Part shown: in pieces, positions 1 through 8,274 of the stretch
Position numbering within the stretch: position 1 is the first letter of the stretch
Layout: each line of letters begins with the position of its first letter
Notes under the pieces: model-generated
Database searches by the model: none
Told to the model about the DNA's origin: nothing
Seen by the model: only the letters and a program-made list of their open reading frames with translations
NCBI RefSeq assembly: GCF_000620505.1
Contig: NZ_JIBC01000008.1
Location: forward strand, 124,001-188,000
Source: Sulfitobacter sp. 20_GPM-1509m
Lineage (GTDB): Bacteria > Pseudomonadota > Alphaproteobacteria > Rhodobacterales > Rhodobacteraceae
Reading direction: 5' to 3'
Length of the DNA: 64,000 nucleotides
Program-made: the position numbers and the translations under genes

Positions 1-351
1 ATCGTGAACATCGCTTCCGTGACCGGGCCGCTTGTCTCGAACGAAGGCGAGGCGGCCTATTCCGCGGCCAAGGCCGGCATGGTCGGAATGACCCATGCGC
101 TGGCACTGGAGGTTGGGCGCTTTGGCGTCACGGTCAACGCGGTCGCGCCGGGTTGGGTCGACACCAGCGCCTCGACCGAAGAAGAGCGGATCGCCGCACG
201 CCATACGCCATTGGGCCGTGCCGGACGCCCTGACGAAATCGCGGCGGCTGCTGCCTTTCTCGCCTCCGAAGAGGCAAGCTATGTGAACGGATCAGTGCTG
301 GTCGTGGACGGTGGCAATATCCTGCAAGAGAGCAAGGTTCAAATCGGATGA
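1..351 (+). CDS. SDR-family oxidoreductase, C-terminal part (5' end outside window)
   Basis: This is the C-terminal ~116 residues of a short-chain dehydrogenase/reductase; the frame is open to the window edge, so the GTG at position 4 is not taken as the start. The catalytic YSAAK motif is visible about 20 codons in, preceded by the NIAS segment that normally holds the catalytic Ser. The family-typical NAVAPGWVDT and C-terminal VDGGN segments follow. SDRs reduce or oxidise carbonyl/alcohol pairs with NAD(P)H; the substrate cannot be told from this fragment. The stop is TGA at 349-351, and a 150-bp gap with nothing recognisable precedes the next gene. Confidence 0.9.
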   Translation: MVNIASVTGPLVSNEGEAAYSAAKAGMVGMTHALALEVGRFGVTVNAVAPGWVDTSASTEEERIAARHTPLGRAGRPDEIAAAAAFLASEEASYVNGSVLVVDGGNILQESKVQIG

Positions 352-504
352 ATGAGAAGGGCCCTCCTGGCCTGACCGAATTGGCAAAGACATCTTGACT
401 GGCTAGGCTTGAGGCACCAACCGACCTATGTCGGACATCTTTGTTGCGCGGGACCCGTCATGCCGCCGCAGCCGTCCCGATCACGAAAGCAATGGTAGAC
501 CTGA

Positions 505-1176
505 ATGCGCGATATTTCGACCCTGCACCAACAGATCTATCAGACGCTGCGCGAGCAACTGATTTCGGGGCAGTTTGCGCCGGGTAAGAATGTGAACGCC
601 CGCGACATCAGCCAGACGATGGACGTGGGGCTTATGCCTGTGCGCGGTGCCATCACGCGGCTGGTCGGGGAACGCGCCCTTGAGGTTCAGCGCAACGGCC
701 GCTTTTGCGTTCCGGCGCTGACCCGCCGTCGCTTCGACGAGTTGATGCAGGCCCGACAACAGCTGGAACCGCTGTGCGCGATGCGCGCCCTGCCGTTCAT
801 GACGTCGGAAAAAATCGCGGAAATGGAAGCCTGCGACCAGCGTATGAACCACAGCTACACCACCGGCGACGCCGGGGTGTATATGCAGCAGAACTACCAG
901 TTTCACTTTACCCTCTACAGAGCAGGCGCGTCCGAGGTGCTGGTGCCGCTGCTGGAAAGCGTGTGGATGCAGTTCGGCCCCTTCATGCGCAGCGTTTTCA
1001 AGATGGAAGAGAAATCCGACATCGTGGACAAACACCAGATGACCCTCGAGGCGATCCGGCGCAACGACGCCGAAGCGCTGGGGCTGGCCATCCGGGCGGA
1101 CATTGCCGATGGCGTTCATCTGCTGAAGCAGACGCTGGACGACAGGCCGGATGAAGAGGTCCGCGCGCCGGAATAA
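505..1176 (+). CDS. GntR-family regulator, FCD subfamily
   Basis: A 223-residue transcription factor. Residues ~8-70 form the GntR winged helix (QIYQTLREQLISGQFAPG start). The usual SRTPVREAL recognition segment reads VGLMPVRGAI, a clear deviation. Residues ~80-210 form the all-helical FCD ligand domain, with an Asp/His-rich metal/ligand pocket typical of regulators of organic-acid or amino-acid catabolism. It faces the DUF3237/amidohydrolase genes tail to tail and follows the SDR gene on the same strand, so either neighbour could be its target. No clear Shine-Dalgarno precedes the ATG. The effector is unknown. Confidence 0.88.
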   Translation: MRDISTLHQQIYQTLREQLISGQFAPGKNVNARDISQTMDVGLMPVRGAITRLVGERALEVQRNGRFCVPALTRRRFDELMQARQQLEPLCAMRALPFMTSEKIAEMEACDQRMNHSYTTGDAGVYMQQNYQFHFTLYRAGASEVLVPLLESVWMQFGPFMRSVFKMEEKSDIVDKHQMTLEAIRRNDAEALGLAIRADIADGVHLLKQTLDDRPDEEVRAPE

Positions 1177-1237
1177 ACGGACGGACCATTTTGGGGCTCG
1201 GTTCTTTATTATGGGTAGGGCGGTTGTGATCCGCGCC

Positions 1238-1717
1238 TCAGATCTCGGCGTGCCAGAGTTCGATGAAGACGTTTTTATCATCGCCTGCGGGGGCATAGGC
1301 GGTTCCAAACAGCACCATGTCGCCCAATGCCGCGTGGGGGCCTGCAGGCACCTCCAGCTCCGCCCGGGTGCGTCCGTGAAAGCTGCCGTCCGCCTGCGGC
1401 ACCATGCGCCCCGCATTGTGCACCATCAGGACCGTTCCATCCTCAAGCTCAAGGAAATAGCGCGCTTCGACCTCATAGGTTCCATCGGCAAGGCGGCGGG
1501 CGAAATCGGCACCGCCGGGCAGGATCTTCGCGCGCCAGCTGGCTGAAACCGCTTCGCCTCCGGTGATCGGGAACAACGCCCTGCCCGTGCCCCGGCTTGT
1601 ATCAAACTCGGTTGCCGGTCCAATTTCGGCCCGGATCGAACAGACCTGGCTTAGGCGGGGTTTTCCGGGTGACAAGGGGGCACCCAGCGTCGTGATGTCG
1701 GGGCAATCAGCGTTCAT
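1238..1717 (-). CDS. DUF3237 (UPF0311) family protein
   Basis: A 159-residue protein matching the DUF3237 family by its overall pattern: an N-terminal segment with G-P-R (GKPRLSQV), a central SWRAKILPGGADFARRL-type segment, the YFLELEDGTVLMVHNAG core, and a C-terminal VFIELWHAEI ending. Members are small beta-barrel proteins of unknown biochemical role that often lie beside catabolic genes. Its start overlaps the end of the upstream amidohydrolase by 11 bp, so the two are probably co-translated in one leftward operon with the TetR gene. I would not assign a reaction. Confidence 0.8.
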   Translation of the reverse strand: MNADCPDITTLGAPLSPGKPRLSQVCSIRAEIGPATEFDTSRGTGRALFPITGGEAVSASWRAKILPGGADFARRLADGTYEVEARYFLELEDGTVLMVHNAGRMVPQADGSFHGRTRAELEVPAGPHAALGDMVLFGTAYAPAGDDKNVFIELWHAEI

Positions 1718-3356
1718 GGCTAACCCTCCCGTCGAACAGTGTCAGATCAACTTCCAGTGCGCCGATGCGGTCGATGGCGGTGCTCTCGATATCGGCTGAC
1801 AGCATGGCAAGGTCCGCCTTCATGCCGGTCCGGATTGTTCCGGTCAGCCCTTCCGCGAAACCCACATACGCGCCGTTGCAGGTGTATGCCGCCAAAACCT
1901 CTTGCAAGGTCAGCCGCTGGTCCGGCAGTGCCGCGACCCAGTTCTGCCGCGTCATCGCCGCCTGAATCCCTGCCAGCGGAGAAATCGGCACGATCGGCCA
2001 GTCCGAGGAAAAGGCGACGACCGCGCCCGTGTCTGCGATCGTGCGCCATGCATAGGCCATGCCCGCCCGATGCGCGCCGATCCCCACGGTTGTCTCATCC
2101 TCGCGCAGCGGGGCGTGCGGCGGCTGCATCGAGGCGATGACACCCAGTTCGGCAAAGCGCCCCAGGTCGTCGGGGTGCAGCATCTCCACATGCTCGATCC
2201 GGTGACGCCGGTCACGCGGACCGTTGGCCTTGGCCGCCGCTTCATAGCCGTCCAGCGCCAGCCGCACGGCTGCGTCCCCGATGGCATGAATGGCGATCTG
2301 CAGGCCGCGTTTATCAATCTCTACCGCCGCCGCGATAAAATCCTCGCGGGTGAACAGCAGGTCGCCTTGATGGTCCGGGCGATTGGCATAGGGGTCAAGC
2401 ATCGCTGCCGTACCGCTCGCAATCACGCCGTCGAGGAAAATCTTAACGAAGCCTGAACACAGGGTGTCACCCGTGAAATCCCGCGTCATGGCGCTGGCGC
2501 GGTCCAGTTCCGACAGATCCATTTCCGCCGTCAGGTGAAAGGGCACCCGCAGCCGCGAGATCAGCGCGCCTTCCTCCTCGATCTCGCGCAGGATCTCCAG
2601 CATATAGCGGTTGCCGTCCATGTTGTGCATCGACGTGATGCCGTGACGCGCCGCATGGTGCAGGCCGACCTTGAGGGTCTCGCGGTCTTCTGCCCGCTCT
2701 TTTTCTGTCGGCGGCACCGGCGGTTCGATCCCCGACATGCCGAGCGATTCACGTCCGCCCACGTTGCGCACCTCAAACAGCGGCAGCATCGCCAGCTTCT
2801 CTTGCAATTCGCCCGTGGCCTTGCCGTCCGCGCCCATCACCACCGCATTGCCGCGCGGCAGTTCGCGCCCGTCGAGCAGGCCCGCCGCCTCAAGCGCTGC
2901 GGTGTTCGCCCAAGCGGTGTGGAAATCATAGGCCATGATCATCAGCGGCCTGTCCGGGCAGATTTCATCCAGCACATGGCGGTCCAGCGACCGATCCTGT
3001 CCAAGGATCGCATAATCGCCCCCCTGCCCCAGCAACAACGATAGGTCCGGATGGGTCTCGGCGTAGTCTCTGACCGCCGCCCGCAGTTCCTCCAGGTCAC
3101 TGACCCGGTCGGCCCGGATCACGGTTTCATTGTAACCGCCCATGAAAAGATGCACATGCGATTCCACGAAACCGGGCAACAGCGTTCGCCCGCCTGCGTC
3201 GATCCTGCGCGTGTCAGGCCCCGCCAGCGCGTCGATCTCGGCATCGGAGCCGACCGCGACGATCCTGTCACCGCCAACCGCAACTGCCGTCGCGCGGGGG
3301 GCATCAGGGTCCATCGTCAGAACGCTGGCATTGAGGAATATGATTGTGGGGATCAT
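1707..3356 (-). CDS. Metal-dependent amidohydrolase (YtcJ-like, amidohydrolase family 3)
   Basis: A 549-residue amidohydrolase-superfamily enzyme. The first metal motif is H67-V-H69 in the strand after PGFVES. The FVKIFLDGVIASGTAAM segment, the HAIGD and HRIEHVE motifs and the terminal FSSDWPI aspartate are all present, as expected for the YtcJ/N-substituted formamide deformylase group. These enzymes hydrolyse amide, formamide or related C-N bonds using one or two metal ions. No signal peptide is evident, so it should be cytosolic. It is translationally coupled to the TetR gene upstream (4-bp ATGA overlap) and to DUF3237 downstream. Next to a polyamine-type importer, an amide or N-substituted amine substrate is plausible but unproven. 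Confidence 0.88.
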   Translation of the reverse strand: MIPTIIFLNASVLTMDPDAPRATAVAVGGDRIVAVGSDAEIDALAGPDTRRIDAGGRTLLPGFVESHVHLFMGGYNETVIRADRVSDLEELRAAVRDYAETHPDLSLLLGQGGDYAILGQDRSLDRHVLDEICPDRPLMIMAYDFHTAWANTAALEAAGLLDGRELPRGNAVVMGADGKATGELQEKLAMLPLFEVRNVGGRESLGMSGIEPPVPPTEKERAEDRETLKVGLHHAARHGITSMHNMDGNRYMLEILREIEEEGALISRLRVPFHLTAEMDLSELDRASAMTRDFTGDTLCSGFVKIFLDGVIASGTAAMLDPYANRPDHQGDLLFTREDFIAAAVEIDKRGLQIAIHAIGDAAVRLALDGYEAAAKANGPRDRRHRIEHVEMLHPDDLGRFAELGVIASMQPPHAPLREDETTVGIGAHRAGMAYAWRTIADTGAVVAFSSDWPIVPISPLAGIQAAMTRQNWVAALPDQRLTLQEVLAAYTCNGAYVGFAEGLTGTIRTGMKADLAMLSADIESTAIDRIGALEVDLTLFDGRVSHER

Positions 3357-4030
3357 GCGGACTCTCCCGCCCGGCGCAGATGGGTCGCGGCCAGCGTGCT
3401 GTCGTCAAAGACGTGGTTCAAAAAGGGCGTGATCCGCTGCGAAAGCATCGCATCGTGATCCGCCAGCGTGGTCTGCGGGTCCGTAATCAGCGTCAGATAG
3501 CAGGGCATCCATAGGTCATGCAGCAGGGTCGCAAGATAGCGGATATCCATCGGCGTACCCACACGCGTGCGCAGCTCGTAAATCTCCAGCCGCTCAACAA
3601 TGGCGTCGATCAGCAAGCGCGAAGTATTGCGGAATCGCTTTGACAGGTCCGTATCGGGTCGCCGGATGACCGACGCTTCGGCATAACGCCACAACCGACG
3701 CGACGCGATATCCAAGGTTTCCTGAGAGACCTCGGAAAACAGGTCCAACACGATACTGGCCAACGGAACTCCGTCCAGCCGCGGCCTGCGCGATCCGCTC
3801 TCGCGCTTGCGCTGTGTGCCCTCCTCGATGATGGCAAGCAGAATGCCGTCCTTGGACCCGAAGTAATTGAAAACAGTGGGCGCAGACACTTCGCAAGCTT
3901 CGGCGATGTCCGCGATTGTGGTCGCATCCACGCCCTTTTCCTCGAACAGTTTGATTGTCGCCGCAATGATATCCTCCCGGCGCCTGGCTTTCTTGCGATC
4001 ACGCAATCCGGGTTCTGCATCCTTGGGCAT
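3353..4030 (-). CDS. TetR/AcrR-family transcriptional regulator
   Basis: A 225-residue regulator with a TetR helix-turn-helix at residues ~18-64 (RREDIIAATIKLFEEKG, then TTIADIAEACEVSAPTVFNYFGSKDGIL) and a divergent helical ligand domain. It is the first gene of the leftward amidohydrolase operon and is divergent from the polyamine-type ABC operon across a 103-bp AT-rich gap. Two inverted repeats in that gap are candidate operators, so it may repress both directions. The ligand is unknown; the transported or hydrolysed compound is the obvious guess. Confidence 0.92.
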   Translation of the reverse strand: MPKDAEPGLRDRKKARRREDIIAATIKLFEEKGVDATTIADIAEACEVSAPTVFNYFGSKDGILLAIIEEGTQRKRESGSRRPRLDGVPLASIVLDLFSEVSQETLDIASRRLWRYAEASVIRRPDTDLSKRFRNTSRLLIDAIVERLEIYELRTRVGTPMDIRYLATLLHDLWMPCYLTLITDPQTTLADHDAMLSQRITPFLNHVFDDSTLAATHLRRAGESA

Positions 4031-4049
4031 CTGGCTCTCTTTTTCGCTC

Positions 4050-4104
4050 TTAGTATTTTTGTGTTACTAAAATTTTTTATTGACTAAAACATTTTTGTCA
4101 ATAA
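4050..4104. promoter_or_regulatory. Two inverted repeats between TetR and ABC operons
   Basis: The AT-rich divergent gap contains TTAGTA (4050-4055) with TACTAA (4065-4070), and a perfect 8-bp pair TTATTGAC (4077-4084) and GTCAATAA (4097-4104). They lie between the TetR start at 4030 and the ABC ATPase start at 4134, where a TetR dimer would be expected to bind. Operator function is inferred. Confidence 0.55.
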
Positions 4105-4133
4105 CTTTCGGGAAATTCTCAAGGTAGGGTCAC

Positions 4134-5210
4134 ATGCTCGACATACGTTCGCTTTCGAAAAAATTCGGCTCCGGTGACAGCGCTTTTCAGGCACTGAAGT
4201 CGATCGACATCACCATTGAAGAAGGCGAGTTCTTTACGCTGCTCGGTCCGTCCGGCTGCGGCAAGACGACCCTGCTGCGGCTGATCGCAGGCTTTGAACA
4301 GCCCAGTGGCGGGCAGCTTGTGCTGGACGGCAAGGACATTGCGACGACACCGCCGAACCACCGCCCGGTCAACACCGTGTTTCAAAGCTATGCGCTGTTC
4401 CCGCACATGACTGTCGCGCAGAACGTGGCCTTCGGGCTGGAGGCGCGCGGCACCAATCCGGCGGAGGTTGCCCCGCGTGTGGATGAGATCCTGGGAATCG
4501 TCCAGATGGCGCACCTGCGTGACCGCAAAAGCAGCCAGATGTCCGGCGGCCAGCAGCAGCGCGTGGCACTGGCGCGGGCGCTGGCCCCGCGTCCGCGAAT
4601 CCTGTTGCTGGACGAACCGCTTTCGGCGCTCGACCTGAAGCTGCGCAAACAGATGCAGTTCGAGCTGAAACGCCTCCAGCGCGAGTTGGGCCTGACCTTT
4701 ATCTTCGTCACCCATGACCAGGACGAGGCGCTGACAATGTCGGACCGGATTGCGGTGATGGATGGCGGAACCCTGCAACAGGTGGCCGATCCCCGGACAC
4801 TGTACGATCACCCCGCCAACCGCTTCGTGGCCGAGTTTATCGGTGAGGCGAATTTCCTGTCCGGCACGGTTGCGGGTGGCAAGCTGTCCCTGATCGGGCA
4901 AGCGCCCGTGCCGTTGCCACGCGGTGCCGATGCCAGCGGCCCGGTCACCGTGATGATCCGCCCCGAACAGGTCGTTATCGGCGCTGCTGGCGGTGACGCC
5001 ATCACGGCCGACGGGCGGATCGAGGCGCTGGTCTTTTCCGGCACCGATACCCACGTGACCCTGCGCCTGCAAAACGGCGACACCCTAAGCCTGCGCGCGC
5101 CAAACAATTCTCACGCCACCACGACCTTCGCCGAGGGAGAGCCCCTTCGGGTCTCGCTTCCCATCGGCGCGCTGCGCCTGTTGCCAGAGGACGTTGCCGA
5201 TGCCGCGTAA
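4134..5210 (+). CDS. potA: ABC transporter ATP-binding protein, spermidine/putrescine (PotA) type
   Basis: A 358-residue importer ATPase. Walker A is GPSGCGKTT at ~38-46, the Q-loop is in [10 protein letters not shown], the signature is MSGGQQQRV at ~136-144, and Walker B is [11 protein letters not shown] with D160/E161. Residues ~275-350 look like the C-terminal TOBE regulatory domain found in PotA and related CUT1-type ATPases. It energises the two permeases encoded immediately downstream. It opens the operon opposite the TetR gene. PotA-type systems carry polyamines, but close relatives import other cationic or small organic molecules, so the substrate is left open. Confidence 0.93.
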   Translation: MLDIRSLSKKFGSGDSAFQALKSIDITIEEGEFFTLLGPSGCGKTTLLRLIAGFEQPSGGQLVLDGKDIATTPPNHRPVNTVFQSYALFPHMTVAQNVAFGLEARGTNPAEVAPRVDEILGIVQMAHLRDRKSSQMSGGQQQRVALARALAPRPRILLLDEPLSALDLKLRKQMQFELKRLQRELGLTFIFVTHDQDEALTMSDRIAVMDGGTLQQVADPRTLYDHPANRFVAEFIGEANFLSGTVAGGKLSLIGQAPVPLPRGADASGPVTVMIRPEQVVIGAAGGDAITADGRIEALVFSGTDTHVTLRLQNGDTLSLRAPNNSHATTTFAEGEPLRVSLPIGALRLLPEDVADAA

Positions 5211-6129
5211 CCCCACCGCCGCCGCCAACGAAAGCGCCGTAATGCGCGCCGAGACCCGGCGGCGCTGGTCGCTGGCGCTGCCCGCGCTCACGGTGATCAC
5301 GCTCTGCTCGATCCTGCCGCTGGGTGTCATGGTCGCCTATTCCTTCATGGAGGCCGGCCAATACGGCAACGTCCAGTGGGGCTTTTCTCTTGAGGGTTGG
5401 AGAGCCGTGTTCCTGGATCGCGACTTTTTCGATGACAGCTACATTCCGGCCACCGCGCACCTGACAATTCTGGCCCGGTCCATCCTTCTGGCGCTGGCGA
5501 CCACCGCGCTGACCTTTGTCTTCGGCATCCCCACCGCCTGGTTCATCGCAACGCGGCCACCCGCGACGCGGGCCTATTGGATGTTCCTGATCACCGTGCC
5601 GTTCTGGACCAACCTGCTGGTCCGCACCATCGCGATCCAAGAGGTGATCCGCGCCGACGGCACGCTGAACCGTCTGTTGCTGGCGACGGGTCTCATAGAC
5701 GAGCCCCTGCAAATGATGTTCACCAATGGCGCCGTGCTGGTGGGGATGACCTATGTCTACCTGCCGCTGATGGTGCTGCCGGTCTATGCCGCCATCGAAA
5801 AGTTCGATTTCCGCCTGGCCGAGGCCGCCTACGACCTGCACGCCTCGCGGCTGTATTGCCTGCGCAGGGTCGTGCTGCCCTTGATGTGGCCGGGCATTGT
5901 TGCCGGTTCGATCCTGGTCTTCATCCCGGCCCTTGGCGCCTATGTCACGCCGCGCCTGATGGGGGGTGGCCGCGCGATGATGTGGGGCAACCTGATCGAC
6001 CTGCAATTCGGTCAGGGCCGCAACTGGCCTCTGGGTGCCGCGCTGTCGATCACCCTGACCCTCGTCGTGGTTGGCGCAATGGTCTGGTACGCGCGCCGCG
6101 CCGCAAAAGGAGCCGAAACCAATGGCTAA
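5200..6129 (+). CDS. potB: ABC transporter permease, PotB/PotH type
   Basis: An inner-membrane permease of ~309 residues with about six hydrophobic segments. The EAA-loop region reads [28 protein letters not shown], which couples it to the ATPase. The ATG at 5200 is preferred over a TTG at 5194 because AGAGGA at 5186-5191 is correctly spaced for it; the gene then overlaps the ATPase gene by 11 bp. Together with the next gene it should form the heterodimeric channel of the polyamine-type importer. Confidence 0.92.
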   Translation: MPRNPTAAANESAVMRAETRRRWSLALPALTVITLCSILPLGVMVAYSFMEAGQYGNVQWGFSLEGWRAVFLDRDFFDDSYIPATAHLTILARSILLALATTALTFVFGIPTAWFIATRPPATRAYWMFLITVPFWTNLLVRTIAIQEVIRADGTLNRLLLATGLIDEPLQMMFTNGAVLVGMTYVYLPLMVLPVYAAIEKFDFRLAEAAYDLHASRLYCLRRVVLPLMWPGIVAGSILVFIPALGAYVTPRLMGGGRAMMWGNLIDLQFGQGRNWPLGAALSITLTLVVVGAMVWYARRAAKGAETNG

Positions 6130-6925
6130 CAAACGCTTCGATGTCACCCATGTGCCCGGTGCCGCAACCATCGCAATCGTCACCTTCCTCGCGCTTTACA
6201 TCCCGGTGCTTATTCTGGTGGTGAACGCCTTTAACGGCAGTGATACTGCGGGCTGGTGGGAGGGCCTGTCGTTGCGCTGGTTCGCTGCCGCACTGGACAA
6301 CGCCGCTTTCCGCAGCGCGGCACTCAATTCGGTGATCGTGGCCCTTGCGGCGGCCCTGTTGTCCACCTGTCTTGCCACTGCGGCGGCCCTGGCCGTGACC
6401 CGTGGCCGTCAGATCAAGGGACAAGGCAGCATTGCCGTCATCCTGAACCAGCCGCTGCTTGTGCCGGAAATCGTCTTTGCCATCGCCCTTATGGTGGTGC
6501 TGGCGCAGGTCAAGCAGGTGACCGGCTACCAGGGCCTCGGCTATTTGATTGCGGCCCATACCACCTTTTGCATCCCCTTTGCCTTTTTGCCGATCCGCGC
6601 CCGCTTGTCGGGCATGGACCTGACGCTGGAGACCGCATCAATGGATCTCTATGCCGGTCGGTTCTACACCTTCCGGCGTGTCACGCTGCCGCTTCTGCTG
6701 CCGGGCATCCTTGCCGGTTTCATGCTGGCCTTCGTGATCTCGCTCGACAACGTGGTGGTCAGCAGCCTGGTCAAATCGCCGGGACAGGAAACCCTGCCCA
6801 CCTACCTGATGGGCGAACTCCGCCGCAATCTCACATCGGAAATCTATGCGATCTCGGCGCTGCTGCTTTTCGCCAGCATCTCAATCGTCGCCGCCTCGTG
6901 GGTCATCACCCGCACCAAACAGTAA
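6122..6925 (+). CDS. potC: ABC transporter permease, PotC/PotI type
   Basis: The second permease of the importer, 267 residues with about six membrane helices. The EAA loop reads LETASMDLYAGRFYTFRRVTLPLLLPGI. The ATG at 6122 is preferred because AAAAGGA at 6105-6111 precedes it at normal spacing; an in-frame ATG at 6071 would overlap the previous permease deeply. It overlaps the preceding gene by 8 bp, so translation is coupled. Confidence 0.92.
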   Translation: MANKRFDVTHVPGAATIAIVTFLALYIPVLILVVNAFNGSDTAGWWEGLSLRWFAAALDNAAFRSAALNSVIVALAAALLSTCLATAAALAVTRGRQIKGQGSIAVILNQPLLVPEIVFAIALMVVLAQVKQVTGYQGLGYLIAAHTTFCIPFAFLPIRARLSGMDLTLETASMDLYAGRFYTFRRVTLPLLLPGILAGFMLAFVISLDNVVVSSLVKSPGQETLPTYLMGELRRNLTSEIYAISALLLFASISIVAASWVITRTKQ

Positions 6926-6970
6926 CCAAGAAGAAACTGACAACCCCAATCCAACATCGGAGTCTTTTCA

Positions 6971-8005
6971 ATGAAACGCACCCACACCGGAACCGCGCTG
7001 GCCGCCGGCCTGACCCTGCTGGCCCAGTCCGCCACGGCCGAAGGCAACCTGAACGTCTACAACTTCGGGCTCTACACTCCCCCGGAACTGCTCGAGAAAT
7101 TCTCGCAGGAATATGACGTCGAGGTCACCCTGACCGACTTTGTCGCCAACGAAGAGGCCATCGCCCGCATTCAGGCGGGCGGCCATGGAATGGATGTCAT
7201 CATCGTCAGCGGCTACTTTATCCCGGCCTATGTCGATCAGGGCTTGCTGATGGAAAGCAACCCCGCCGGAATGGAGAACTTCCACAACATCGCGGACCAG
7301 TGGAAATCCATCCCCACCGACCCCGAACGCAAGTTCACCGTGCCCTGGGTCTGGGGCACCACCGGTGTCATGGTGAACAGGAAGGTATACGACGGCGACA
7401 TCAACACCGCCGCGATCTTTCTCGACCCGCCGGAAGAGCTCAAGGGCAGCATCAATATCGTGCCGAGCATGAACGACATGATCGACATGACCCTCAGCTA
7501 CATCGGCGCCGAGCCCTGCACCACCGATCGCGAAAGCCTCAGCAAGGCGCGCGACCTGCTGCTCTCGGCCAAGGAAAACTGGGCGTCCGTCGACTACCCC
7601 TCGTTCGAGAAGTTCATCAACGAGGATCTCAGCGCCTCGGTCTTCTGGAGCGGTGCCGCCGCCCGCGTGCGCGGCCTGAACGACGGCTTTGCCTATGGCT
7701 GGCCCAAGGACGGCTATATGAAGTGGATGGACAACCTTGCGATCCTGGCTGACGCGACCAATGTCGAGAATGCGAAGCTGTTCCAGAATTTCGTCATGCA
7801 ACCCGAGAATGCCGCGTTGATCTCGAACTACACGATGTACAACAACGCCATCACGGGATCCGAAGCGTTCATGGACCCCGAACTGATCAGCGCACCGGAA
7901 CTGGCGGTGCCGGAAGAGCTGCAAGGCGCGGCGATTGAACAGACCCTTTGCGCCCCGGAAGCACAGGACCTTTACACCCGGATCTGGACCGAACTGACAC
8001 GTTGA
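6971..8005 (+). CDS. potD: Periplasmic substrate-binding protein, PotD/PotF type
   Basis: A 344-residue extracellular solute-binding protein with a Sec signal peptide ending near residue 23 (SATA, then EGNL). The mature start NLNVYNFGLYTPPELLEKF and the VPWVWGTTGVMVNR segment are typical of the spermidine/putrescine-binding branch. It is the last gene of the operon, 45 bp after the second permease, and is followed by a strong hairpin. Ligand identity within the polyamine-like group cannot be read from the sequence. Confidence 0.92.
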   Translation: MKRTHTGTALAAGLTLLAQSATAEGNLNVYNFGLYTPPELLEKFSQEYDVEVTLTDFVANEEAIARIQAGGHGMDVIIVSGYFIPAYVDQGLLMESNPAGMENFHNIADQWKSIPTDPERKFTVPWVWGTTGVMVNRKVYDGDINTAAIFLDPPEELKGSINIVPSMNDMIDMTLSYIGAEPCTTDRESLSKARDLLLSAKENWASVDYPSFEKFINEDLSASVFWSGAAARVRGLNDGFAYGWPKDGYMKWMDNLAILADATNVENAKLFQNFVMQPENAALISNYTMYNNAITGSEAFMDPELISAPELAVPEELQGAAIEQTLCAPEAQDLYTRIWTELTR

Positions 8006-8016
8006 TTTCTCCCTGG

Positions 8017-8041
8017 AACCGGCGGTGCATCACCGCCGGTT
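8017..8041 (+). terminator. Hairpin after the PotD-type gene
   Basis: A perfect 11-bp stem (AACCGGCGGTG at 8017-8027 and its complement at 8031-8041) with a 3-nt loop lies 11 bp after the stop codon. Only a short T run follows, so termination is likely but the classic U tract is weak. The remaining ~230 bp up to 8275 shows nothing recognisable. Confidence 0.7.
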
Positions 8042-8274
8042 TCGCTATGTGCCGGGTTTCAATGCGCCCGCACTCGGTTTAAAAGCCATTGCCGGAACGC
8101 GGAGCCGACCTGCCTCGCGACAGCGTGCGGGCAATGCATGTTCTGGCACTGACCCTGCCCCAGTTCACCTAAAAACAAGGCATTTCCACCCACGGCGCCG
8201 GATCTATGCCGACGCTGGACAAAACGCCTCCAATATTGATTTCCCTCTCATCATTTCCCTGCTAATTCAGGACC

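Noticed and set aside
5002-6183. Open frame of 393 codons on the - strand opposite the PotB-type permease
   Set aside because: Its Gln/His/Arg/Gly-rich composition is typical of a shadow of a membrane-protein gene, and the sense strand holds a clear permease.
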